This document shows positions 50,628 through 59,729 of a stretch of DNA of 64,000 bases, in pieces. The notes beneath the pieces were generated by a model that did no database searches, was not told the origin of the DNA, and was given only the letters and a program-made list of their open reading frames with translations. Position numbers and translations under genes: made by a program. Origin of the DNA: Gallaecimonas sp. GXIMD4217. GTDB taxonomy: Bacteria; Pseudomonadota; Gammaproteobacteria; Enterobacterales; Gallaecimonadaceae. The first letter of the stretch is position 1, and each line of letters begins with the position of its first letter. The DNA lies in NCBI RefSeq assembly GCF_038087665.1, contig NZ_CP149925.1:2976870-3040869 (forward strand). Reading direction: 5' to 3'.

Positions 50628-51533
50628 TCAGCCGTTCTCCGGCACCTTGCGTTCCTCGACGGGGAGCACCGACAGCGGATCCTGGTGGATCAGCACGTCG
50701 GCGCCGGGGAACACCGCCATCAGCGACTGCTCTACCTCGTCGGCGATGCGGTGGGCCTCGCGCAGGCTGAGCTCGTCCGGCAGCTCCAGGTGCAGCTGGA
50801 TGAACTTGGTGGGACCGGCCTGGCGGGTGCGCAGGTCGTGGGCACCGTGAACCCGGGGATGGCGACGCACCACCGCCATGATCTGCGCCTGCTCCTCGTC
50901 GGGCAGCTCCCGGTCCAGCAGGGTCTGGCCGGACTCGAAGGCGATGGCGCCGGCACTGACCAGGATGTAGACGGCGATGATCAGCGCCAGGCCGCCGTCG
51001 GCCCACCACCAGCCCTGGCTGCCCATCACCAGCGCCAGCAGCACGGCGCCATTGAGCAGCAGATCCGAGCGGTAGTGGAGCGCATCGGCCTTGACCGCCT
51101 GGGAGCCGGTCTTTCTGACCACATAGCCCTGGTAGGCCAGCAGCGCCAGGGTCAGTACCAGGGCCAGGACGATCACGGCGATGCCCACCTCGGTCTTGTT
51201 GATGGGCTGGGGATTGATGATGCGGTCCACCGAGTGGAACATCAGCAACATGGCCGAGCCGGCGATAAAGGCGGCCTGGCCCAGGCCGGCCAGGGACTCG
51301 GCCTTGCCGTGGCCGAATCGGTGTTCCTTGTCGGCCGGCTGCAACGCGTAGCGCACCGCGAACAGGTTCAGCAGCGACGCGGACACGTCCATCAGGGAGT
51401 CGGTGAGGGTGGCCAGCATGCTGGCCGAGCCGGTCATGACCCAGGCCAGCAGCTTGGTGATGATAAGGAGGGTGGCGACGAAGGTGGAGGCCAGCGTCGC
51501 CCGTTTAACCAGAGGTCCGTAGTGTTCAGTCAT
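50628..51533 (-). CDS. fieF: Cation diffusion facilitator (FieF-like)
   Basis: A 301-residue CDF transporter exporting Fe(II)/Zn(II) by proton antiport. Six membrane helices; site A ligands in LTDSLMDVSAS (Asp pair) and LHYRSDLLLNG (His and Asp), then the cytoplasmic domain with the metal-bridging region HDLRTRQAGPTKFIQLHLELP. E. coli FieF is 300 residues. It overlaps cpxP by eight bases, so the two are translated from one message, and the cpxP-fieF order is common. Control by CpxR is inferred from the box upstream of cpxP. Confidence 0.93.
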   Translation of the reverse strand: MTEHYGPLVKRATLASTFVATLLIITKLLAWVMTGSASMLATLTDSLMDVSASLLNLFAVRYALQPADKEHRFGHGKAESLAGLGQAAFIAGSAMLLMFHSVDRIINPQPINKTEVGIAVIVLALVLTLALLAYQGYVVRKTGSQAVKADALHYRSDLLLNGAVLLALVMGSQGWWWADGGLALIIAVYILVSAGAIAFESGQTLLDRELPDEEQAQIMAVVRRHPRVHGAHDLRTRQAGPTKFIQLHLELPDELSLREAHRIADEVEQSLMAVFPGADVLIHQDPLSVLPVEERKVPENG

Positions 51534-51954
51534 GTTTATGGTGGCGGCGGTGCCTGCGCTGGTGGCGCAGCTCCTTCAGCTCTGCCCTTTGCTCCGGCGT
51601 CAGGACCTTCATCAGGTCGAAACGCAGTTTCATTTGTTTGAGCTGCCGTTCCTGCCTCGGGGCCAGCAGGGCCCTGGCCCTGGCCTCATCGAAGCTGTCC
51701 GCCTCCATCAGCGCCTTCATCTGGTCGTGCCTGGCCTGGCGGTCGGCCTTTTCCGGTTTGGGGTTGTCGGCCCGGAAGCGTTCCAGCAGCTCCTGGATCT
51801 GTGCCTGTTGATTGTCCGACAGACCCAGCTTTTCTACAACCTGGGGATTGGCCAGGGGGTGTTCCATGCGGTGGTGACGGCCGCGCTCGGCCAGGGCGGA
51901 ACCGCTCAGGGCCAGCATGGAGGCCAGGGTGGCGATGGTGATGAACTTCTTCAT
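51526..51954 (-). CDS. cpxP: CpxP/Spy-family periplasmic protein
   Basis: A 142-residue protein with a signal peptide (MKKFITIATLASMLALSGSALA) and two LTxxQ-type motifs: LSDNQQAQIQELL and LTPEQRAELKELR. His-rich at both ends (RGRHHRMEHP, RRHRRHHKHD), which may bind metal; the gene after it is a metal exporter. CpxP restrains CpxA in the absence of stress, and Spy is a chaperone of the same fold; the position beside fieF and cpxRA favours CpxP. A GTAAA-5-GTAAA box lies 71 bases upstream. Confidence 0.88.
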   Translation of the reverse strand: MKKFITIATLASMLALSGSALAERGRHHRMEHPLANPQVVEKLGLSDNQQAQIQELLERFRADNPKPEKADRQARHDQMKALMEADSFDEARARALLAPRQERQLKQMKLRFDLMKVLTPEQRAELKELRHQRRHRRHHKHD

Positions 51955-52024
51955 GGGCTTGCTCCTTGTTTAAGTGACGCCTTCAAGGTTAACGGCCGAA
52001 ACGCAAAGCAATCCCCGGGACCAG

Positions 52025-52039
52025 GTAAAGAAGGGTAAA
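52025..52039. promoter_or_regulatory. Perfect CpxR box between cpxP and trmL
   Basis: GTAAA-GAAGG-GTAAA, a complete tandem CpxR consensus (GTAAA-5-GTAAA). It is 71 bases from the cpxP start, leftwards, and 10 bases before trmL, rightwards. The distance suits activation of cpxP-fieF; near the trmL start it could repress or be neutral. Confidence 0.8.
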
Positions 52040-52048
52040 CTAGCGGCC

Positions 52049-52513
52049 ATGCTGCACATCATCCTTTATGAGCCGGAGATCCCCCCCAATACCGGCAACA
52101 TCATCCGCCTCTGCGCCAACGCCGGCGTGGCCCTGCACCTGGTCGAGCCGCTTGGCTTCCAGTGGGATGACAAGCGCCTGCGCCGGGCCGGCCTGGACTA
52201 TGACGAATTCGCTTCGGTGACACGCCACCCCGATCTGGCCCATTGCCTGGCCGCCCTGGGCAATCCCAGGGTGTTCGCCTGCACCACCAAGGCCAGCCAG
52301 GCCCACAGCGCCCCGGCCTACCGGGACGGCGACGCCTTCCTGTTCGGCCCCGAATCCCGTGGCCTGCCCAGGGACATCATCGACGCCCTGCCGTCCGGGC
52401 AGCGCATCCGCATCCCCATGCAGGCCAGCTCCCGCAGCCTGAACCTGTCCAACGCCACGGCGGTGATCCTCTACGAGGCGTTGCGGCAACTGGATTACCC
52501 GGAACTGGGCTGA
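52049..52513 (+). CDS. trmL: tRNA (cytidine/uridine-2'-O-)-methyltransferase TrmL
   Basis: A 154-residue SPOUT methyltransferase that 2'-O-methylates the wobble base of tRNA-Leu. Motif 1 [19 protein letters not shown], motif 2 [10 protein letters not shown], motif 3 [22 protein letters not shown]; these form the trefoil knot that binds S-adenosylmethionine. Length equals the family (157). ATG at 52049 is ten bases after the CpxR box. Its last 19 bases overlap the convergent peroxiredoxin-like gene. Confidence 0.95.
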   Translation: MLHIILYEPEIPPNTGNIIRLCANAGVALHLVEPLGFQWDDKRLRRAGLDYDEFASVTRHPDLAHCLAALGNPRVFACTTKASQAHSAPAYRDGDAFLFGPESRGLPRDIIDALPSGQRIRIPMQASSRSLNLSNATAVILYEALRQLDYPELG

Positions 52514-53067
52514 GGCTGCTGGGCCAGGGAAAAGGCCTTGATCTCGTCGAACAGCAGGTGGTCGCCCTCGTCCTGGCCATAGTAGGCCAGCTGGATGATG
52601 CCGTCCCTGTCCACCAGGAAATCGGCCGGCATGGTGGTCAGGCTGCCCTTGATACTGGTGGGCCAGTAACCCCTGGCCAGGGCCCGGACCAGGGTGGGCA
52701 GCCTCAGGGCCAGGCCCCGGACGACCCCCGATAGCGAGTGCTGGACCCCGTAAGCCCTGTGGCAGCGCCCGTCCTCGTCGGCCAGGATCGGAAAGGGCGC
52801 CCGGTGGCGACCGGCATGGCGGACCAGGTTGTCCAGGGGCGAATCGAAGACCGCCACTATGGTGAAGCCGGCGCCCAGCTCGTCAAAGCGGCGAGCCAGC
52901 TCATGGAGCCGCAGGTTGCAGAAGGGACAGGAGGCAAAGCGCAGGAAAGACAGCAGGTAGGGCCGCCCGGCCAGGCTGGCGGTGTCGAACCGGCCACCGT
53001 CGATGGCGGGCAGGCTGATGGGGACGACCGGATCGCCCGGCGTTTTCTCTATCATGGCCCTGCTCAC
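52495..53067 (-). CDS. Peroxiredoxin-like (AhpC/TSA) thioredoxin-fold protein
   Basis: A 190-residue thioredoxin-fold protein. The active site [14 protein letters not shown] (C47, C50) and the C-terminal [23 protein letters not shown] fit the AhpC/TSA family annotated as peroxiredoxin-like; classical peroxiredoxins have PxxxTxxC, which is absent. The CxxC pair suggests a disulphide reductase or a bacterioferritin-comigratory-like role. It starts at GTG 53067 with AGGGGGAG before it (an in-frame ATG at 53055 is an alternative). No signal peptide. Convergent with trmL, with a 19-base overlap. Confidence 0.8.
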   Translation of the reverse strand: MSRAMIEKTPGDPVVPISLPAIDGGRFDTASLAGRPYLLSFLRFASCPFCNLRLHELARRFDELGAGFTIVAVFDSPLDNLVRHAGRHRAPFPILADEDGRCHRAYGVQHSLSGVVRGLALRLPTLVRALARGYWPTSIKGSLTTMPADFLVDRDGIIQLAYYGQDEGDHLLFDEIKAFSLAQQPQPSSG

Positions 53068-53156
53068 AATGGCTCCCCCTCTAACTTAGCATTCGCCAGG
53101 GTCCCGTCGATAAGGCTATGCTAAGGCAAGCAAAAACCAACCGTCAGAGTAGGTAA

Positions 53157-54596
53157 ATGGATAACATCGCCGTGCGCGGCGTCGATGCCTGGGTGGAGCG
53201 GATCAGCGAACAGGAACTGCCGGCCCTGGCCACCACGGTGCGCACCCTGGAGAAGCTCGAGAAAGACGACGCCGCCTCCCTGGCCTGCCTGGGCCGCAGC
53301 GTCCTCCACGACCATGGCCTCACCTCGCGGATCCTGCGGGTGGTCAACTCCGTCATCTACAACAGGGGCCGGGCCCAGGTCACCACCGTCAGCCGCGCCT
53401 CGGTGATCCTCGGCTACGACGCCCTCAAGCATATCTGTATCACCGCCACCATGATGGACGGCATGCTGACCAACAAGGACATCAGCAAGGCCGTCCACGA
53501 TAGGCTGATCCGGGTGATGGCCCAGTCCCTCCATGCCGCCATGCTGGCGCGCATGCTGCTGGGAGGGTACGACGAGGACACCCAGGAAGAGGTCTATATC
53601 GCCGCCCTGCTCCACAACCTGGGCGAGATCGCCTTCTGGAGCATGGGCGGCGCCATCACCGAGGCGCTGCTGGCGCAGTTGCAGCAGGCCGGCGGCAACG
53701 AAAAGGCGCTGGTCCAGGACCGGCTCGGCACCAGCTTCGAAAGCCTGGGCGCCGCCCTGGCCAAGGCCTGGAACATGGGCGACATGCTGGTCAGATCCAT
53801 CCGCGACCCGGGCCGCCGCACCCCGGAGCTGCGCTGCATCGCCCTGGCCCATGACTTCAGCCGGGCCCTGGCCGACGGCGACCAGGGCCGGATCCAGGAA
53901 GGCCTGCAGGCCATGGCCAAGTTCATGGTGGTCGAGCCGGACGTGGCCAAGGCGCGGATCCAGTCCTGCACCCAGGCCACCGCCGAGCTGGCCAGCTGCT
54001 ACGGGGCCCAGGAAGTGGCCCACCTGCTCGACCCGCGGCTGGGCGAGGACGAGGACCAGCCACGGGAGCCACGCTTTCATGAGCCGGACGAGGCCCTGCA
54101 GCTGAAAATGCTCAGGGAGATGACCTTCCTGGTGGGCGAAGGGGCCGACATCAACCTGCTGATCCACACCACCATGGAGGGGCTGCTCAGGGCCGTGGGC
54201 ATGGACAGGGTGGTGGTGCTGATGCCCAACCCCAAGTTCAACCAGCTCAGCCCCCGCTTCTATTCCAGCGCCGATGACAGCCAAATCAAGGACGTGTTCA
54301 GCCTGCCCCTGGGCGGCGACGATATCTTTACCTCGACCTTCAAGGGCCAGGAGGGGCACTGGGTGGACAAGCCCAAGAGCCTGCACTGGGCGCCGCGCCT
54401 GCCGGCGGCCATGGCCACCATCAACCAGGGCAGCCCCTTCCTGCTGGCGCCGCTGGTGCTGGACAAGAAATGCCTGGGCCTGTTCTATGCCGACCGCGCC
54501 CACAGCGGCCGGGCCCTGGGCAAGGAGGACTTCGAGAGCTTCAGCCACTTCGTGCGCCAGGCTTCGCTATGCCTGATGATGATCCTGCGCGGCTGA
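53157..54596 (+). CDS. HDOD-domain signalling protein with C-terminal GAF domain
   Basis: A 479-residue cytoplasmic protein. Residues about 15-215 are an HDOD domain (ELPALATTVRTLEKL, DHGLTSRILRVVNSVIYN, ASVILGYDALKHICITATMM, YIAALLHNLGEIAFW), a degenerate HD-type fold without full HD metal ligands. About 325-479 resemble a GAF domain (INLLIHTTMEGLLRAVGMDRVVVLMPN ... PLVLDKKCLGLFYADRAHSG). Proteins of this plan are found in regulation of motility, biofilm and c-di-GMP signalling; nothing here points to a particular pathway. Monocistronic, with a terminator. Confidence 0.85.
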   Translation: MDNIAVRGVDAWVERISEQELPALATTVRTLEKLEKDDAASLACLGRSVLHDHGLTSRILRVVNSVIYNRGRAQVTTVSRASVILGYDALKHICITATMMDGMLTNKDISKAVHDRLIRVMAQSLHAAMLARMLLGGYDEDTQEEVYIAALLHNLGEIAFWSMGGAITEALLAQLQQAGGNEKALVQDRLGTSFESLGAALAKAWNMGDMLVRSIRDPGRRTPELRCIALAHDFSRALADGDQGRIQEGLQAMAKFMVVEPDVAKARIQSCTQATAELASCYGAQEVAHLLDPRLGEDEDQPREPRFHEPDEALQLKMLREMTFLVGEGADINLLIHTTMEGLLRAVGMDRVVVLMPNPKFNQLSPRFYSSADDSQIKDVFSLPLGGDDIFTSTFKGQEGHWVDKPKSLHWAPRLPAAMATINQGSPFLLAPLVLDKKCLGLFYADRAHSGRALGKEDFESFSHFVRQASLCLMMILRG

Positions 54597-54599
54597 TAC

Positions 54600-54630
54600 A
54601 AAAAACCGGCCATCAGGCCGGTTTTCTTAT
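54600..54630. terminator. Terminator between the HDOD gene and gpsA
   Basis: Perfect 8-bp stem AACCGGCC/GGCCGGTT (54604-54611 with 54616-54623), loop ATCA, A-run before and TTCTTATT after; convergent genes. Confidence 0.8.
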
Positions 54631-55640
54631 TGGGCTTCCGATTTTCGCGACCGGGCCAGCAGATCGCAGGCCGCCTCCCGGGCGCTCTTGCCCTGGTAGA
54701 GCACGGCGTAGATCTGCTCGGTGATGGGCATCTCCACCCCCAGCTCCCGGGACAGCAGCCAGACTTCCTTGGTGTTGCGGTAGCCTTCCACCACCTGGCC
54801 GATGGAGGCCATGGCCTCCTCTATGGCCATGCCCTGGCCCAGGGCCAGGCCGAAGCGACGGTTGCGGGACTGGTTGTCGGTACAGGTCAGCACCAGATCG
54901 CCCAGGCCGGACATGCCCATGAAGGTGGCCGGATCGGCCCCCAGGGCCGCCCCCAGCCGGGTCAGCTCCGCCAGGCCGCGGGTGATCAGGGCGGTGCGGG
55001 CATTGGCACCGAAGCCGATGCCGTCGGCCATGCCGGCCCCTATGGCGATGACGTTCTTCACCGCGCCGCCCAGCTGCACGCCGATGAAATCCGGGTTGGC
55101 GTAGGTGCGCAGGTGGCGCTCGCAATGGAGCAGATCGGAGAGCCGCTCCATGAAGGCGTCGTCGGTGCTGGAGATGGCGATGGCCGTGGGCAGGCCGGCG
55201 GCCAGTTCCTTGGCGAAGGTGGGCCCGCTCAGCACCGCCAGCGGCATCTGCTCACCCAGAATGTCCCGGGCCAGGTCCTGGAGCAGGCGGCCGGTGTCGG
55301 CCTCCAGGCCCTTGGTGGCCCAGGCCACCCTGGCGTCGCCGCGCAGGTGCGGCTTCATCTGGGTCAGCACCTGGCCGAAGGCGTGGGAGGGCACCACCAC
55401 CAGGATGTCCCGGCAGGCCGAGACCGCCTTGGCCAGGTCCGGCTCCATCACCAGGCTGTCGGGGAAGGGGATGTCGGGCAGGTAGCGCTTGTTCTGACGC
55501 TCGCTGGCCAGTTCGGCCAGGTGCTCGGCGTTGTGACCCCAGAGCAGGGTCTTGTGGCCGTTGCGTGCCAGAGAAATAGCGAGGGCGGTGCCATAAGACC
55601 CCGCCCCCAGCACGCAGATGGCCGCATTATCGGCTGTCAT
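54627..55640 (-). CDS. gpsA: Glycerol-3-phosphate dehydrogenase [NAD(P)+]
   Basis: A 337-residue enzyme that reduces dihydroxyacetone phosphate to sn-glycerol-3-phosphate for phospholipid synthesis. N-terminal Rossmann motif [20 protein letters not shown], catalytic Lys in [17 protein letters not shown] and the substrate-binding [15 protein letters not shown]. Length matches the family (339). It is the last gene of the yibN-grxC-secB-gpsA operon, 11 bases after secB. The ATG overlaps no other gene. Confidence 0.97.
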   Translation of the reverse strand: MTADNAAICVLGAGSYGTALAISLARNGHKTLLWGHNAEHLAELASERQNKRYLPDIPFPDSLVMEPDLAKAVSACRDILVVVPSHAFGQVLTQMKPHLRGDARVAWATKGLEADTGRLLQDLARDILGEQMPLAVLSGPTFAKELAAGLPTAIAISSTDDAFMERLSDLLHCERHLRTYANPDFIGVQLGGAVKNVIAIGAGMADGIGFGANARTALITRGLAELTRLGAALGADPATFMGMSGLGDLVLTCTDNQSRNRRFGLALGQGMAIEEAMASIGQVVEGYRNTKEVWLLSRELGVEMPITEQIYAVLYQGKSAREAACDLLARSRKSEAQ

Positions 55641-55651
55641 GCGTTGTTCGA

Positions 55652-56155
55652 TCAGGCCTCGGCCTGCTCCTCGGCTTGTGCGCCTTCGGCGGCAGCGGCG
55701 CGCTGCTGCACGTACTGGGCGAACAGGGCGTCGAAGTTCACCGGCGCCAGGTTCAGGGCCGGGAAGGTGCCGCGGTTGACCAGGTTGGAGATGGTTTCAC
55801 GGGCGTAGGGGAACAGCACGTTCGGGCAGAAGGCACCCAGGGTATGGGCCAGCTGCGGCTCGGGCATGTTGGCCACGGTGAAGATACCGGCCTGCTGTAC
55901 CTCGCACAGGAAGGCCACGTCTTCGCCGACCTTGGTGGTCACGGTCAGGTTCAGGACCACTTCGTAGACGTCGTCGCTCAGCTTGTTGGAGCGGGTGTCC
56001 AGATCCAGCTTCACTTCCGGCTTCCATTCTTTCTGGAAGATGGTCGGGGAGTTGGGGGTCTCGAAGGAGATGTCCTTGGCGTAGATGCGCTGGATGTGGA
56101 ACTGGGGGGCGTCCTGCGCTTCGGTAGCCTGTGCGTTGTTGTGTTCTTCAGCCAT
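55652..56155 (-). CDS. secB: Protein-export chaperone SecB
   Basis: A 167-residue SecB (E. coli 155), the tetrameric chaperone that keeps precursors unfolded for Sec[20 protein letters not shown] is the N-terminal signature, then [13 protein letters not shown] and [36 protein letters not shown]. Ala/Glu-rich C-terminal tail (AEEQAEA). Between grxC (70 bases upstream) and gpsA, as in E. coli. Confidence 0.97.
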   Translation of the reverse strand: MAEEHNNAQATEAQDAPQFHIQRIYAKDISFETPNSPTIFQKEWKPEVKLDLDTRSNKLSDDVYEVVLNLTVTTKVGEDVAFLCEVQQAGIFTVANMPEPQLAHTLGAFCPNVLFPYARETISNLVNRGTFPALNLAPVNFDALFAQYVQQRAAAAEGAQAEEQAEA

Positions 56156-56225
56156 GGTTCTATACCTGTTGTAATTGGAGTGAATTCAAATAGAGGCGCC
56201 ACGTCTTGGGCGCTTCCCTGCCCTG

Positions 56226-56486
56226 TCAGGCCACCAGCAGCTCGCCGAGCTTGCCGCTGGTTTCCAGCGCCTCCAGGTCGGAACAGCCACCTATGTGCTG
56301 CCCGTTGATGAAGATCTGCGGTACCGTGTAGCTCTGACCATCGGTCAGCTCCAGCATGTGCTGGCGACGCTCCTGGTTGTTGTCGTTGCAGATCTCCTCG
56401 AATGCTTGTCCCTTGGCACCCAGAAGGGCCTTGGCCCGTTCACAGTAGGGGCATCCGGTTTTGGTGTAAATAGTGATGTCGGCCAT
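56226..56486 (-). CDS. grxC: Glutaredoxin 3
   Basis: An 86-residue dithiol glutaredoxin (E. coli GrxC 83): active site GCPYCERAKALLGAKG (C12, C15), the cis-Pro loop YTVPQIFINGQHIGGCSDL, reducing disulphides and glutathionyl mixed disulphides. It starts nine bases after the yibN-like stop codon. A third Cys (GGCSDL) follows the cis-Pro loop, as in E. coli GrxC. Confidence 0.97.
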   Translation of the reverse strand: MADITIYTKTGCPYCERAKALLGAKGQAFEEICNDNNQERRQHMLELTDGQSYTVPQIFINGQHIGGCSDLEALETSGKLGELLVA

Positions 56487-56495
56487 CTCGGCTCC

Positions 56496-56921
56496 TCAAC
56501 CTTTCAGCGGCATGTTGGCTTCTTTCCAACCCTGGATGCCGCCCGTCAGTACATACACGGAAGAAAAGCCTTGCTGGTGCAGGTGCTTTGCCGCCTGCTG
56601 GGCCGTCATTCCCGCCTCACAGACCAGAATGATGGGGTCGTTTTTATGCTTTTCAACCTTATCGAGCTGATTTTTTAACAATTGCTCCTTGGGCAGGTTG
56701 ATGGCGCCGGCGATATGGGCCTTCTTGAAGTCGGCCTGGCCGCGGATATCCACCACCCGGGTGTCATCCTGGTTGATCAGGAACACGGCCTGCTGGGCCG
56801 CCACCTTCTTGTAGGGCGCGGTGAAGCCCTGGATCACGGAAACGAGAAAGGCGATCAGCAGGATCACCCAAAGGGCGGACAGCACCAGATGGTCGCTGAC
56901 AAAGGCCGTCAAATCAGTCAT
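56496..56921 (-). CDS. yibN: Membrane-anchored rhodanese-like protein (YibN)
   Basis: A 141-residue protein with one N-terminal membrane helix (about 13-32, VLSALWVILLIAFLVSVIQG) and a rhodanese domain. The active-site loop reads VCEAGMTAQQAAKHL, with the catalytic Cys of a rhodanese; the domain ends VLTGGIQGWKEANMPL. E. coli YibN is 143 residues and sits in the same place upstream of grxC-secB-gpsA. The ATG at 56921 was chosen over longer frames because it gives the family N-terminus (MTDLTAFVSDHLVL). It diverges from gpmI across a 154-base gap. Confidence 0.9.
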   Translation of the reverse strand: MTDLTAFVSDHLVLSALWVILLIAFLVSVIQGFTAPYKKVAAQQAVFLINQDDTRVVDIRGQADFKKAHIAGAINLPKEQLLKNQLDKVEKHKNDPIILVCEAGMTAQQAAKHLHQQGFSSVYVLTGGIQGWKEANMPLKG

Positions 56922-57075
56922 GGAGCAACTAAACCTCAGCTTTTCAGAGGTTCCTGAGTATACCTGTCCGTACCACCAATAAAAGCCCCGGCACCGGCCG
57001 TAACTGGTCAGTAACCGACCTTTGCGTGTAAACTGGCGCGAATTCAAGACTATGTGGTCGAGGAAGTCAGCAGTC

Positions 57076-58602
57076 ATGGCCAAGAAACCTCTGGTTCTCA
57101 TTATTCTGGACGGCTGGGGATACAGCGAATCCCCGGAAAACAACGCCATCTACCATGCCAACACCCCGGTCATGGACAGGCTCTGGGCCGAACGGCCCCA
57201 CAGCCTGATCTCAGGCTCCGGCCTGGACGTGGGCCTGCCCGACGGCCAGATGGGCAACTCCGAGGTCGGCCACGTCAACCTGGGCGCCGGCCGCGTCGTC
57301 TACCAGGAGCTGACCCGCATCGGCAAGGCCATTGAGGACGGTGACTTCTTCGAGAACCCGGCCCTGGTCCAGGCCACCGACAAGGCGGTCCAGGCCGGCA
57401 AGGCCGTGCACATCTTCGGCCTGGTCAGCCCGGGCGGCGTCCACAGCCACGAGGATCACCTGCTGGCCATGGTCGAGCTGGCCGCCCGCCGCGGCGCCGA
57501 GCACATCTACCTGCACGCCTTCCTGGACGGCCGCGACACCCCGCCCCGCTCCGCCGAAGCCTCCCTCAAGCGTTTCGACGCCAAGTTCGCCGAACTGGGC
57601 AAGGGCCGCATCGCCTCCCTGGTGGGCCGCTACTACGCCATGGACAGAGACAACAGGTGGGACAGGGTCCAGGCCGCCTACGACATGCTGACCCTGGGCC
57701 AGGCCGAGTACCACGCCAACGACGCCGTCGCCGGCCTCCAGGCCGCCTATGGCCGTGACGAGAACGACGAGTTCGTCAAACCCACCCTCATCGGCCGGGC
57801 CGCCCCCATCGAAGACGGCGACGCCGTCATCTTCATGAACTTCCGCGCCGACCGGGCCAGGGAGATCACCCGCAGCTTCGTGGAGGACGACTTCGAAGGC
57901 TTTGTGCGCCACAAGCGCCCGGCCCTGGCCGACTTCGTGATGCTGACCCAGTACGCCGCCGACATTCCCACCAGCTGCGCCTACCCGCCGGTGGAGCTGG
58001 TCAACACCCTGGGCCAGTGGCTGGCCGACCACGGCAAGACCCAGCTGCGCATCTCGGAAACCGAGAAGTACGCCCACGTCACCTTCTTCTTCAACGGCGG
58101 CAAGGAAACCACCTTCGCCGGCGAGGATCGCATCCTGGTGGAAAGCCCCAAGGTGGCCACCTATGACCTGCAGCCGCAGATGAGCTCCACCGAGCTCACC
58201 GACAAGCTGGTCGGCGCCATCGAGTCCGGCCAGTACGACGTCATCGTCTGCAACTACCCCAACGGCGACATGGTCGGCCACACCGGCGTCTTCGAGGCCG
58301 CCGTCAAGGCCGTGGAGGCCGTGGACAGCTGCATCGGCCGGGTGGTCGAGGCCCTGGACAGGGTCGGTGGCGAGTGCCTGATCACCGCCGATCACGGCAA
58401 CGCCGAACAGATGGCCGATGCCAGCACCGGCCAGGCCCATACCGCCCATACCTCGGGCCCGGTGCCGCTGATCTACGTGGGCCGTGATGCCGAGCCGGTG
58501 CAAGGCGGCGTGCTGTCCGACATAGCCCCGACCATGTTGACCCTGATGGGCATGCCCATCCCGGCCGAGATGACCGGCAAGCCCCTGTTCAAGCTGGCCT
58601 GA
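57076..58602 (+). CDS. gpmI: 2,3-bisphosphoglycerate-independent phosphoglycerate mutase
   Basis: A 508-residue metalloenzyme (E. coli GpmI 514) that interconverts 3- and 2-phosphoglycerate with two Mn ions. [13 protein letters not shown] at the N-terminus has the first metal ligand, [15 protein letters not shown] holds the phospho-Ser, and DHGNAEQM and [16 protein letters not shown] provide the C-terminal ligands. The ATG at 57076 matches the family start; an in-frame ATG at 57052 exists. It is the first gene of gpmI-envC-ctp-yibQ, five bases before envC. Confidence 0.96.
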   Translation: MAKKPLVLIILDGWGYSESPENNAIYHANTPVMDRLWAERPHSLISGSGLDVGLPDGQMGNSEVGHVNLGAGRVVYQELTRIGKAIEDGDFFENPALVQATDKAVQAGKAVHIFGLVSPGGVHSHEDHLLAMVELAARRGAEHIYLHAFLDGRDTPPRSAEASLKRFDAKFAELGKGRIASLVGRYYAMDRDNRWDRVQAAYDMLTLGQAEYHANDAVAGLQAAYGRDENDEFVKPTLIGRAAPIEDGDAVIFMNFRADRAREITRSFVEDDFEGFVRHKRPALADFVMLTQYAADIPTSCAYPPVELVNTLGQWLADHGKTQLRISETEKYAHVTFFFNGGKETTFAGEDRILVESPKVATYDLQPQMSSTELTDKLVGAIESGQYDVIVCNYPNGDMVGHTGVFEAAVKAVEAVDSCIGRVVEALDRVGGECLITADHGNAEQMADASTGQAHTAHTSGPVPLIYVGRDAEPVQGGVLSDIAPTMLTLMGMPIPAEMTGKPLFKLA

Positions 58603-58607
58603 ATGCC

Positions 58608-59717
58608 GTGCTGAGACTGGTCCTGCTGGCCGCCCTGCTGGCCCCGAGCATCCCGGCCCTGGCCGCGGACCCCAAGGACAAGCTGGCGGATGTGGAGAAG
58701 CACATCCGCCAGACCGAAGCCGAGCTCAAGAGGCAGAAGGGGGAGCGGGCCCAGCTGCAGAGCCGCCTCAAGGGGGTGGAGCGCAAGATAGGCCAGCTGG
58801 CCGCCGAGCTGGATCGCATCCAGGGCCAGCAGGCCCGGGCCAGGGAGCGCCAGCAGGCGCTCCAGGCCCAGCTCAAGGAGCTGGAGAGCCGCTCCAGGAG
58901 CCAGCAGGCGCTGCTGGCCAAGCAGCTGAGGGCAGCCTATGCCAGCGGCAACCATGATTACCTCAAATTGCTGCTCAACCTGGACCAGGCCAACAACCTG
59001 GAACGCATCCTCACCTACTACCAGTACCTCAACCAGGCCAGGCTGGACGAGCTGGCCGCCATCCGCCAGACCCAGCAGGAGCTGACCTCCGCCCGGGCCC
59101 AGTTGGCCGACACCCTGGCAGAGCTGGACCAGCTGGCCCAGGGCACCCGCGACCGCCAGGCCCAGCTCCAGGAGCAGCAGGCCGAGCGCCAGAGCACCCT
59201 CACCGCCCTGACCCGGCAGATCCGCAGCCAATCCGCCGAGCTGGAGCAACTGATGGCGGACCGGGCCTCCCTCAACACCCTGCTCCAGGAGGCGGCCCGC
59301 AAGGCCAGGGAGCGCAGCCAGCGCCAGGGCCTGAAGGGGCGCAAGGGCAAGCTGTCCTGGCCCGCCAAGGGCCGGGTGCAGCGGCTGTTTGCCACCCGCC
59401 GCGCCGCCGGCATCACCTGGAAGGGGGTCATCATAGATGCCGCCAGCGGCAGCCAGGTCAGCGCCATCGCCGACGGCACCGTGGTCTACGCCGACTGGGT
59501 CAAGGGCTACGGCCTGCTGCTGGCCGTGGACCACGGCGACGGCTACCTGAGCCTGTACGGCCAGAACCAGGCCCTGCTCAAGGGCGTCGGCGACGACGTC
59601 CGTGGCGGCGAGCGTATCGCCCTGGTCGGCGCCAGCGGGGGCCAGAAGCAGCCTGGGCTATACTTCGAGATACGCCACAAGGGTAAAGCCGTAAACCCGA
59701 CTGGCTGGTGCCGATAA
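58608..59717 (+). CDS. envC: EnvC-like activator of cell-division amidases
   Basis: A 369-residue periplasmic protein with a signal peptide (MLRLVLLAALLAPSIPALA), two long coiled-coil segments (about 22-110 and 135-245) and a C-terminal LytM/M23 domain (about 250-369). The LytM zinc ligands are degenerate: the place of the HxxxD motif reads GVIIDAASG and the later His is lost (GLYFEIRHKG). This is typical of EnvC, which activates AmiA/AmiB and does not cut peptidoglycan. It starts with GTG (58608). It is shorter than E. coli EnvC (419), mostly in the coiled coil. Confidence 0.92.
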   Translation: MLRLVLLAALLAPSIPALAADPKDKLADVEKHIRQTEAELKRQKGERAQLQSRLKGVERKIGQLAAELDRIQGQQARARERQQALQAQLKELESRSRSQQALLAKQLRAAYASGNHDYLKLLLNLDQANNLERILTYYQYLNQARLDELAAIRQTQQELTSARAQLADTLAELDQLAQGTRDRQAQLQEQQAERQSTLTALTRQIRSQSAELEQLMADRASLNTLLQEAARKARERSQRQGLKGRKGKLSWPAKGRVQRLFATRRAAGITWKGVIIDAASGSQVSAIADGTVVYADWVKGYGLLLAVDHGDGYLSLYGQNQALLKGVGDDVRGGERIALVGASGGQKQPGLYFEIRHKGKAVNPTGWCR

Positions 59718-59729
59718 CAGGGGAAACCT

